A DNA stretch of 11,526 nucleotides from positions 1 through 11,526 of the forward strand of contig DASUPK010000140.1 in NCBI GenBank assembly GCA_036276255.1, in the 5' to 3' direction. Every line of letters begins with the position of its first letter. Position 1 is the stretch's first letter. Source of the DNA: DASUPK01 sp036276255. GTDB lineage: Bacteria > Actinomycetota > Thermoleophilia > Solirubrobacterales > 70-9. Below, piece by piece: positions 6,853 to 11,526 of this stretch. Under the pieces are notes generated by a model. That model worked only from the letters and a program-made list of their open reading frames with translations, was not told the origin of the DNA and did no database searches. The translations under genes and the position numbers were made by a program.

Positions 6853-8360
6853 CCCGCGGCCCCCGCCTTCGTCCTGTCGGCGGGGGTCTTCTGCTTCGGT
6901 CGCCCATCCTTGGCGATCGGCAGCACGAACCGAAAGGTAGCGCCCTCACCCGGAGACGAGTTTGCGGAGATCGCGCCGCCATGCAACTCGACCAGCGACT
7001 TGGCGATCGCCAGCCCCAGGCCGGTGCCGCCGACGGACTGCGACTCGCTGCTGTCGGCGCGCCAGAAGCGATCGAAGACGTGGTCGAGCTGGTCCTGGTC
7101 GAGGCCCGGGCCGGTGTCGGAGACCGCGAACTCGACCTCGTCGCCGACCTGGGTCGCTGCCAGCTGGACCTCTGAGCCCTCCGGGGCGTACTTGTTCGCG
7201 TTCGTCAGCAGGTTGGCGAGCACCTGGCCGATCCGTCCGGCGTCCGCCTGGATGTCGGGCAGGTCCTTCTCGACGCTGACCGTGAAGCGCTGGTCCTTGC
7301 TCTCGAAGTTGGGGCGCATTTGCCGGCCGATTCGCTGAGCCAGCGGGCGAACGGGAGTCGACTCCGGCTCGATCCGGAGCTTGCCCGCGTCGCTGCGCGC
7401 CAGGTCGAGCAGGTCGTTGATCATCTTCTGAAGCTGTCCGGCGCTCTCCGCGATCACCTCCGCGGCCTCGAACTGGCGGGTGTTGAGCGACTTGCGCTGG
7501 GCGGTGAGCATCTCCGCGAACCCCTTCACGACCGTCACCGGCGTGCGTAGCTCGTGGGAGACGGTGAGCACGAAGTCGTCCTTCATCCGCTCGACCCGGT
7601 CGCGCTCCCGGGCGTCTCGTTCGAGCGAGTTGGCCATTTCGTTGAAGGCACGCCCCAGGGTCGCGATCTCGACTGGGCCGCCCACCTCCACGCGTGTGCG
7701 CAGGTCCCCGCCCGCGAGGCGCCTGGCACCCTCGACCAGGCGGCCGAGCGGAGCGCGCATCGAGTTGATCAGGCCCGAGAAGAGGAGGAGTGCGGCGAGC
7801 AGGGCGCCGCCGAGCCCGGCCGCGACCAGGATGGTCGTGTTACGGGTGTCGGCGCGGGCGTTGTCGCGCGCCGAGTCGCGTGCAGCCCGCGTGTCGTTTG
7901 CGAGCTCCTCGCCGCTGTTGGTGACCGCCGAGGTGAGCCGGCGATCGACGGGTGGGGGAGGGACATGCTCGTGGATCAGCGGCTCGGCGACTACCTTTCG
8001 CCAGGCGGATTCGGCTGCGACCAGCTGGTTCAGCTTCGTCGTCAGGACGGGATCGTCAGCGGTTTCCTTGCGAGCATCGGTGGCGGCGGCCGAGAAGCTC
8101 GCGGCCGCCTGATCGAGCTCGGCCTGGCTGGGCGTCTGGTGCGCCGTGGCCGGCCTGGCCGCCGCCTGCTCGAGGATGAACGCCGAGCGCAGCCGCTCGC
8201 TCTGCAGCTCGAGCTGGAAGTACCGGGTGATGTCGTTCTCGTAGTCGACCCGGATCTGGAACAGCCGGCCGACGCCCAGCAGGGAGACGATGAGCAGCAG
8301 TGCGAACAGAACCAGGAATCCGATTCGCAGGCGTGCAGTTAGTGAGGGGTTGAAGCTCAT
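6849..8360 (-). CDS. Membrane-bound sensor histidine kinase with HAMP domain
   Basis: A 503-residue sensor kinase. Transmembrane helix 1 is at about 13-35, an extracytoplasmic helical sensor region at 36-175 is rich in Ala, Glu and Gln, and helix 2 is at 176-199. A HAMP linker follows at about 198-250. The dimerisation domain has the H-box FVLTVSHELRTPV with phospho-acceptor H269. The ATPase domain shows the N-box NLLTNANKYAP (383-393), G1 box DTGPGL (415-420), F-box FDRFWRAD and G2 box GGTGLGLAIAKSLVE (444 on). A charged Lys/Arg tail ends the protein. I chose ATG 8360 because MSFNPSLTARLRIGF leads straight into helix 1; the frame stays open upstream, but that sequence is Arg/Pro-rich and lies over the divergent gene. 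The stop overlaps the receiver gene start. The sensor region has no recognised PAS or Cache fold, so the signal is unknown. Confidence 0.93.
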   Translation of the reverse strand: MSFNPSLTARLRIGFLVLFALLLIVSLLGVGRLFQIRVDYENDITRYFQLELQSERLRSAFILEQAAARPATAHQTPSQAELDQAAASFSAAATDARKETADDPVLTTKLNQLVAAESAWRKVVAEPLIHEHVPPPPVDRRLTSAVTNSGEELANDTRAARDSARDNARADTRNTTILVAAGLGGALLAALLLFSGLINSMRAPLGRLVEGARRLAGGDLRTRVEVGGPVEIATLGRAFNEMANSLERDARERDRVERMKDDFVLTVSHELRTPVTVVKGFAEMLTAQRKSLNTRQFEAAEVIAESAGQLQKMINDLLDLARSDAGKLRIEPESTPVRPLAQRIGRQMRPNFESKDQRFTVSVEKDLPDIQADAGRIGQVLANLLTNANKYAPEGSEVQLAATQVGDEVEFAVSDTGPGLDQDQLDHVFDRFWRADSSESQSVGGTGLGLAIAKSLVELHGGAISANSSPGEGATFRFVLPIAKDGRPKQKTPADRTKAGAAG

Positions 8361-8365
8361 CTCTT

Positions 8366-8393
8366 TTGTGGAGCCCCGGTCATTGCGTACACT
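8366..8393 (+). promoter_or_regulatory. Promoter of the exported Ser/Gly-rich protein
   Basis: TTGTGG (8366-8371) and TACACT (8388-8393) are separated by 16 bases and form a fair -35/-10 pair. Unlike the other + strand promoters here, the start codon (8411) lies 17 bases beyond the -10 and is preceded by GGGGAA at 8402-8407, so this mRNA should have a short leader with a ribosome binding site. Confidence 0.5.
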
Positions 8394-8394
8394 A
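8389..8394 (-). promoter_or_regulatory. Candidate -10 box for the kinase-receiver operon
   Basis: On the minus strand this reads TAGTGT, 28 bases before the kinase ATG, allowing a leader of about 20 bases. AAAAGAG immediately before the ATG is a poor, closely spaced ribosome-binding candidate. It overlaps by five bases the TACACT box of the divergent gene on the other strand. Confidence 0.35.
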
Positions 8395-8410
8395 CGGCCA
8401 CGGGGAACTA

Positions 8411-8836
8411 ATGGGTAAAGAATTACTTGCCTGGTGGCGCCGTAGGATTGTGGCGAGAGGATTGGCCGGAGCGGGGCTATTCGCGATTCCCGTGGCTGTG
8501 GCCGCCCCGATCGGCTTCGGCAGCGGCTTTGCGGGGGTCGCCGGCGGGCTGTCCTCGGTGACGAACGGACCCGATTCCGTGCCCGCCTCGGCCCAGACCG
8601 GGCCGACCAGGCTGAACCGGGCGGTCGTCGCCCTCGCAAGCAGGCAGGCCGGGTCGAACGGCTCGGCGGCCGGCCAGGGCAATTCGGGCGGCGGGTCAAA
8701 TGGCCGTTCGACCGGAACCACGAGCCCGAATGGGGCCAGCGGCACCAGTGAGTCGAGCGGTGGCTCGAGCGGCACGCAGGCACCGACCATCGACACGCCG
8801 ACAGTACCGGACGTGAGCTTGCCGGGTAGTGGTTAG
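8411..8836 (+). CDS. Small exported Ser/Gly-rich protein, frame ended by a suspect TAG
   Basis: A 141-residue protein with no recognised enzyme fold. The N-terminus is signal-like: a basic region with RRR at 10-12, a hydrophobic core LAGAGLFAIPVAVAA at 18-32, and a possible cleavage after the Ala pair. The rest is low complexity and hydrophilic: Gly/Ser/Asn/Thr-rich at about 80-122, then a Pro/Asp/Thr/Val segment ending LPGSG. This looks like a flexible cell-surface or secreted stalk. The start is ATG 8411, with GGGGAA just upstream; an alternative TTG at 8366 lies in the promoter. The stop TAG at 8834-8836 may not be the natural end: the frame continues for 33 codons with a coherent composition (separate entry). 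It is divergent from the sensor kinase, so the kinase may sense the envelope this protein sits in, which is speculation. Confidence 0.7.
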   Translation: MGKELLAWWRRRIVARGLAGAGLFAIPVAVAAPIGFGSGFAGVAGGLSSVTNGPDSVPASAQTGPTRLNRAVVALASRQAGSNGSAAGQGNSGGGSNGRSTGTTSPNGASGTSESSGGSSGTQAPTIDTPTVPDVSLPGSG

Positions 8837-8860
8837 GGTGGCGCCGTCGGCGGCGCCACC
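8837..8860 (+). other. Perfect 9-bp hairpin immediately after the TAG stop
   Basis: GGTGGCGCC (8837-8845) and GGCGCCACC (8852-8860) are exact reverse complements around a six-base loop GTCGGC. The stem starts at the base directly after the stop codon. There is no T-run after it, so it is not a classic intrinsic terminator. It could protect the 3' end, influence stop-codon decoding, or simply result from Gly/Ala codons in GC-rich DNA. Confidence 0.6.
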
Positions 8861-8938
8861 AACATCGTCAACGGCGCGGTCAACAAGGTGGTCGGCGGCG
8901 TCAACAACACCCTCAACGGCCTGCTCGGCGGGAAGTAG
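8837..8938 (+). other. In-frame 33-codon continuation beyond the TAG, ending in TAG
   Basis: Reading on in the same frame after TAG 8834-8836 gives a Gly/Val/Asn/Ala-rich tail, from GGAVGGATNIVNGAV to NNTLNGLLGGK, closed by TAG 8936-8938. The quasi-repeats (NIVNGAVNKVV, NNTLNGLL) and lack of frame damage look like protein sequence kept under selection, not random 3' DNA. Tails of this kind are familiar to me from hypothetical secreted proteins of this bacterial group, but I cannot name a family. The stop could be a point nonsense change (one base from TCG or TGG), a sequencing error, or a readthrough site. A hairpin begins at the first base of this segment. Confidence 0.6.
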
Positions 8939-8981
8939 GTTCGGGGTGATGCGAGGGTGCGCGAAAGCGCAACCCGTCTGA
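8936..8981 (+). other. Candidate leaderless mini-ORF in frame with the transporter
   Basis: TAGGTT (8936-8941) lies seven bases before an ATG at 8949 (a GTG at 8946 is also in frame). The short frame encodes MRGCAKAQPV and stops at TGA 8979-8981. It is in the same frame as the EamA transporter, whose TTG start follows six bases later. It could be a leader peptide with reinitiation, or the original N-terminus of the transporter interrupted by a stop. A hairpin lies within it. Confidence 0.3.
8955..8975 (+). other. Stem-loop with GAAA tetraloop upstream of the transporter
   Basis: GGGTGCGC (8955-8962) pairs with GCGCA and CCC (8967-8971, 8973-8975) around a GAAA loop, leaving one bulged A at 8972. 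GNRA loops are very stable. It ends 12 bases before the TTG start at 8988. No T-run follows. It might end the upstream transcript weakly or tune translation of the transporter. Confidence 0.45.
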
Positions 8982-8987
8982 TTCTGG

Positions 8988-9827
8988 TTGCTCGCGCTCG
9001 CGATCAGCCTCGCCTCCGCGTTCTCCTGGGGAGTCTCTGACTTCCTGGGCGGTCTGACGAGCCGGCGGCTGCCGGTCCTCGGCGTACTGGCCGTCTCCCA
9101 GCCGGCCGGTCTCGTGCTGATCGCGGTGGTGATCGTGATCTTTGGGGCTGATCCGATCCCCGCGGACAAGCTCGCCATCGCCGCGCTCGCGGGGGCCGCT
9201 TCGCTGGGCGGCCTCTGGGCCTTCTACGCGGCGATGGCGATGGGCACCGTCAGCGTGGTCGCCCCGATCGCGTCCCTTGGGGTGGTCGTGCCGGTGGCCG
9301 TCGGCTTGGCCAGGGGAGACGCCCCCGCGGCCATTCAGCTCATCGGGCTCGTCCCGGCCATGGCCGGCGTCGTGATCCTCGGCTACGAGGAGCATCCCGA
9401 GCACGCCGGCGTCGCCCGCCGCTCGGTCATCCTGGCGATCATCGCCGGGCTCGGGTTCGGAATCTTCTTCACCGGGCTGGACATTGCATCTTCCGATCGC
9501 CCCGGCTGGGCGGTCCTCGCCGTTCGCGTCGGGGGAGTGATCACCGTCGCGATCGCGCTTCTGATCTCGAGGCCTCGCCTGGCGGCGGTGTCCGGCTCGA
9601 TCGCGGTCCTGCTCACGATCGGGTTCTTCGACGCGCTCGCCACCACGCTCTTCGCTGTGGCCTCGACCAAGGGCGTCCTTCCGGTGATCGCGGTCGGTGG
9701 CTCCATGTACCCGGCGTTCACCATCGCGCTCGCCCATGGCGTACTGGGGGAGCGCCTGGCCCGCATCCAGTGGGCCGGCGTGGTCCTCGCCCTGCTCGGC
9801 GTCGCCCTGATCGCGGCCGGGAGTTAG
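8988..9827 (+). CDS. EamA/DMT-superfamily transporter, ten helices
   Basis: A 279-residue inner-membrane protein of the drug/metabolite transporter superfamily with two EamA repeats of about five helices each (roughly 1-132 and 147-278). Landmarks are the first-helix SAFSWGVSDFLGG (10-22), LWAFYAAMAMGTVSVVAPI at 76-94, and at the end of repeat two YPAFTIALAHGVLGERLARIQWAG (241-264), a strongly conserved EamA pattern, followed by a last helix. It probably exports a metabolite; the substrate is not predictable. The start is TTG 8988-8990, the first start codon after an in-frame TGA at 8979-8981, and no ribosome binding site is visible, so how it is translated is open. The residues just before the TTG (Phe-Trp) would extend helix 1 naturally, hinting that the ancestral start was further upstream. 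The gene ends 19 bases from the convergent HAD gene. Confidence 0.88.
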   Translation: MLALAISLASAFSWGVSDFLGGLTSRRLPVLGVLAVSQPAGLVLIAVVIVIFGADPIPADKLAIAALAGAASLGGLWAFYAAMAMGTVSVVAPIASLGVVVPVAVGLARGDAPAAIQLIGLVPAMAGVVILGYEEHPEHAGVARRSVILAIIAGLGFGIFFTGLDIASSDRPGWAVLAVRVGGVITVAIALLISRPRLAAVSGSIAVLLTIGFFDALATTLFAVASTKGVLPVIAVGGSMYPAFTIALAHGVLGERLARIQWAGVVLALLGVALIAAGS

Positions 9828-9839
9828 CGGCGACCCGGC
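9816..9839. terminator. Possible bidirectional hairpin between convergent genes
   Basis: GCCGGG (9816-9821) and CCCGGC (9834-9839) can pair around a 12-base loop that includes the transporter TAG. It lies between the convergent transporter and HAD genes, where a terminator is expected, but there is no T-run, and a six-base GC stem can arise by chance in DNA this GC-rich. Confidence 0.25.
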
Positions 9840-9846
9840 GGCCCGC

Positions 9847-10533
9847 CTATGAGCGAGGGGCGGAGCCCCGAGCGGTCATGTCGGGCGGTCGCTCGTCGCC
9901 GCGATTTGATGGCGAAGCGGTCAACGCGACCCCGGTCAGCTCCATGAGCCGGGCGAGCGTCTCGGTGGCGCTGCGGTGGCGGATTGCCGTCATCCCCACG
10001 GCCTCCGCTCCGTCGCAGTTCTCCTCCAGGTCGTCCACGAAGACGCACGCGTCGGGCTCGACCTCGAGGCGCTCGGCAGCGAGGCGATAGATCTCCGGCT
10101 GCGGCTTGTGCAGCCCCACCTCGGCGGAGATCACGATCGCGTCGAAGAGCTCGGCGAGCAGCTTCCGGTCGTAGTGCGCGGTGCTCCAGGAGTTCGAGAC
10201 GAGCTCGGTGAGCAGCTCGCTCGCTCGGATCCGCCGCACCGCGTCCACCATCGTTCCGAGCGGTCTCATGCCAGCGAACATGCTGTCGATCAGGCCATCG
10301 GGGTTGCTGAGCCCGAGGCGCAACCCGAAGGTGGCCTCGAAGTCGGTCTCGCTGAGCTCGCCCGTCTCCAGCCCGCGCAGCTCCCTGAGCGCCTCGGGAT
10401 CCGTGCGGAAGAGCGTCTTGATCGCGTCCGGGTCGAGGCCCTCCGAGCGGCAGAACGCCGAGAAGCTGTCCCAGACCGGTGTGGTCAGCACCCCGCCGAA
10501 ATCAAAGAGGACCGCCGCATATGCTCCCGCCAT
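9847..10533 (-). CDS. HAD-superfamily phosphatase (sEH-N/ACAD10-type)
   Basis: A 228-residue haloacid dehalogenase-fold hydrolase. Motif I is VLFDFGGVL with nucleophile D11; the usual second Asp of DxD is Gly (D11-F-G13), as in HAD subgroups related to the soluble epoxide hydrolase N-domain and ACAD10. Motif II is S113-N114, motif III K143 in GLHKPQPEIY, and motif IV is D167-D168 in VFVDDLEEN. The cap is an alpha-helical insert at about 18-95. It is expected to remove phosphate (or a halide) from a small organic substrate in the cytosol. The start is ATG 10533-10531, chosen because MAGAYAAVLFDFGGV leads directly into strand 1; upstream open frame is unconserved-looking and lies over the next gene. 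Its start codon shares CATG with the start of the divergent APH kinase. Residues after about 205 form a low-complexity basic tail. Confidence 0.88.
   Translation of the reverse strand: MAGAYAAVLFDFGGVLTTPVWDSFSAFCRSEGLDPDAIKTLFRTDPEALRELRGLETGELSETDFEATFGLRLGLSNPDGLIDSMFAGMRPLGTMVDAVRRIRASELLTELVSNSWSTAHYDRKLLAELFDAIVISAEVGLHKPQPEIYRLAAERLEVEPDACVFVDDLEENCDGAEAVGMTAIRHRSATETLARLMELTGVALTASPSNRGDERPPDMTARGSAPRS
9857..9869 (-). terminator. Short GC hairpin at the end of the HAD gene
   Basis: GGGGC (9857-9861) and GCCCC (9865-9869) form a tight stem with a three-base loop inside the last codons of the HAD gene. Such GGGGC-TCC-GCCCC elements resemble actinobacterial terminator hairpins, but there is no T-run and it lies within coding sequence. 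Weak call. Confidence 0.2.
10520..10525 (+). promoter_or_regulatory. Leaderless promoter -10 for the APH kinase
   Basis: TATGCT lies exactly six bases before the ATG at 10532, matching the antiporter and reductase promoters. It sits within the first codons of the divergent HAD gene. No ribosome binding site and no convincing -35 are seen. Confidence 0.5.
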
Positions 10534-11526
10534 GGCCGAGCAGGCTACAGAGGCGCAGGAGGGCATCGATCGCGCCGGGGTGGAGGGCTGGTTCGAGTCG
10601 AATGTGCCCGGCGTCGAGATCCCACTGAGCTTCGACCGGATCTCCGGCGGCCGCTCCAACATGACCTTCGGCGTCCGGGATTCCGCCGGGCACGCCTGGG
10701 CGCTGCGCCGCCCGCCGCTGGGCAAACGGCTCGGCTCGGCCCACGACATGGGCCGTGAGCACCGGGTGATCGCGGCTCTCCAGGACACGCCGGTGCCGGT
10801 GCCTCCCGTGATCGGGCTGTGCGAGGACGAGTCGGTGAACGAGGCACCCTTCTACGTGATGGGCTTCGTCGAGGGCCCGATCCTCCGCTCTGCGGAGGAG
10901 GCGAAGCAATTCGACGAGGACGAGCGCCGGGCGATCGGGGAGCGCGTGGTCGACACGCTCGTCGAGATTCACGCGGTCGTTGCCGACTCGGTCGGCCTCG
11001 GCGATCTCGGCCGCAAGGAGGCCTATGTCGAGCGCCAGCTGCGGCGATGGCGGGGCCAATGGGAGAAATCCAAGACACGCGAGCTGCCGGCGGTGGACTC
11101 CGTCCACGAGCGGCTGGAGGCGCGCATCCCCGAGCAGGGGCAGGCCACGATCGTCCACGGGGACTACCGCCTCGACAACATGATCCTGACGCCGTCCGGG
11201 GAGGTGGCGGCGGTCGTCGACTGGGAGCTCTGCACGCTCGGCGATCCACTCGCGGACGTGGGAATGCTGCTCGTCTACTGGTCCGAGGAGGGCGACGACT
11301 TCATGCCGCTGTTCGCGCCCGCGACCATCGCGCCGGGCTTCCCGAAGCGCGACGACATACGCGAGCGATACGCGGAGCGCTCCGGCCGCGACCTCGGTCA
11401 GATCGACTTCTTCATCGCTCTCGGCTACTGGAAGCTGGCGATCATCCTCGAGGGGGTCTACGCCCGCTACGCCTCCGGCCAGTACGGGGAGACGGACGAG
11501 GGCTTCCAGGAGTTCGCGAAGATCGT
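10532..11526 (+). CDS. APH-fold kinase, ACAD10/11-type, 3' truncated by the window
   Basis: The first 331 residues of an aminoglycoside-phosphotransferase-fold kinase; the window ends before its stop, probably close to the C-terminus since this subgroup is usually about 340-360 residues. The N-lobe has ISGGRSNMTFGVRD (37-50), where the glycine-rich loop lies, and WALRRPP with R59-R60. The hinge is FYVMGFVEGPIL (107-118). Catalytic residues are clear: IVHGDYRLDNMIL with H209, D211 and N216, and VVDWELCTLGDPLADVG with the metal-binding D230. The subgroup that looks like this (RRPP, DWE.CTLGDPL.D) is known for gene neighbourhoods with acyl-CoA dehydrogenases, and for the kinase domain of animal ACAD10 and ACAD11. 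Phosphorylation of a hydroxyacyl-CoA or similar acyl substrate is more likely than antibiotic resistance. It starts at ATG 10532, overlapping the HAD start. Confidence 0.9.
   Translation, partial: MAEQATEAQEGIDRAGVEGWFESNVPGVEIPLSFDRISGGRSNMTFGVRDSAGHAWALRRPPLGKRLGSAHDMGREHRVIAALQDTPVPVPPVIGLCEDESVNEAPFYVMGFVEGPILRSAEEAKQFDEDERRAIGERVVDTLVEIHAVVADSVGLGDLGRKEAYVERQLRRWRGQWEKSKTRELPAVDSVHERLEARIPEQGQATIVHGDYRLDNMILTPSGEVAAVVDWELCTLGDPLADVGMLLVYWSEEGDDFMPLFAPATIAPGFPKRDDIRERYAERSGRDLGQIDFFIALGYWKLAIILEGVYARYASGQYGETDEGFQEFAKI
10542..10547 (-). promoter_or_regulatory. Candidate -10 box for the HAD phosphatase
   Basis: Minus-strand TAGCCT sits eight bases before the HAD ATG, inside the first codons of the APH kinase. 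The spacing fits a leaderless start. No -35 or ribosome binding site is recognised. Confidence 0.35.

Noticed and set aside
8366..8410. TTG 8366 as the start of the exported protein
   Set aside because: It coincides with the -35 region, and ATG 8411 is preceded by GGGGAA and opens directly into a basic-hydrophobic signal sequence.
8361..8783. Upstream in-frame extension of the sensor kinase
   Set aside because: The extra residues are Arg/Pro/Ser-rich, lie over the promoter region and the divergent gene, and precede a normal cytoplasmic start leading into helix 1.
8834..8836. Pyrrolysine or other amber recoding as the explanation of the TAG
   Set aside because: No pyl gene is in the window, other genes here also end in TAG (for example at 3092, 6470 and 9825), and the tail composition gives no special residue requirement. 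Only kept as a weak possibility.
10534..10788. Upstream in-frame extension of the HAD phosphatase
   Set aside because: It overlaps the well-supported N-lobe of the APH kinase, and HAD motif I normally lies within the first 10-15 residues, as it does from ATG 10533.
10532..11526. Aminoglycoside resistance function for the APH-fold gene
   Set aside because: The subgroup signature, HAD neighbour and actinobacterial context fit acyl-CoA-linked kinases better than resistance enzymes.
1..11526. tRNA, rRNA, CRISPR, insertion sequences, phage genes or an origin
   Set aside because: I found no cloverleaf-like intergenic sequence, no regularly spaced repeats, no transposase or integrase motifs and no DnaA-box cluster; there is almost no intergenic space to hold them.

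Overview
The window is a GC-rich, gene-dense stretch of bacterial chromosome that looks actinobacterial. Gene content, GTG/TTG starts, and several starts placed six bases after a TANNNT box (the leaderless pattern) suggest the deep-branching Thermoleophilia/Solirubrobacterales type. That placement is an inference from protein flavour and promoter style, not from a marker gene. No rRNA, tRNA, CRISPR array, IS element, phage gene or origin was seen. Only about 270 bases lie outside genes, and the longest gap (8837-8987) is itself unusual.

Layout, left to right. (a) 1-964, + strand: the C-terminus of a UbiE-like SAM methyltransferase overlaps an unrecognised polytopic membrane protein with polar motifs distantly like UbiA prenyltransferases. 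(b) 958-3094: a cytosolic DsbA-like thioredoxin-fold protein (-) and a CPA1 Na+/H+ antiporter (+) diverge from a 25-bp spacer. (c) 3106-6472: a PfkB-family sugar or nucleoside kinase (-) diverges from a two-gene operon (+) of quinone-oxidoreductase-like reductase and DEAD-box RNA helicase with a DbpA-type RNA-binding tail. (d) 6469-8360, - strand: a membrane histidine kinase translationally coupled to a stand-alone receiver domain. (e) 8411-8938, +: a small exported Ser/Gly-rich protein whose frame is interrupted by TAG and then stays open for 33 codons of coherent Gly/Asn/Val sequence, with a perfect 9-bp hairpin beginning at the base after the stop. (f) 8988-9827, +: an EamA/DMT transporter preceded by an in-frame mini-ORF and a GNRA hairpin. 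(g) 9847-11526: a HAD phosphatase (-) and an APH-fold kinase (+, cut by the window end) that share a CATG start palindrome. These are the two domain types fused ahead of the dehydrogenase in animal ACAD10.

Most of the window is ordinary housekeeping and accessory metabolism. The points most worth a second look are the interrupted exported protein with its stop-adjacent hairpin, the HAD/APH pair with overlapping start codons, the recurring TANNNT-N6-start architecture, and the redox-protein/antiporter pair.
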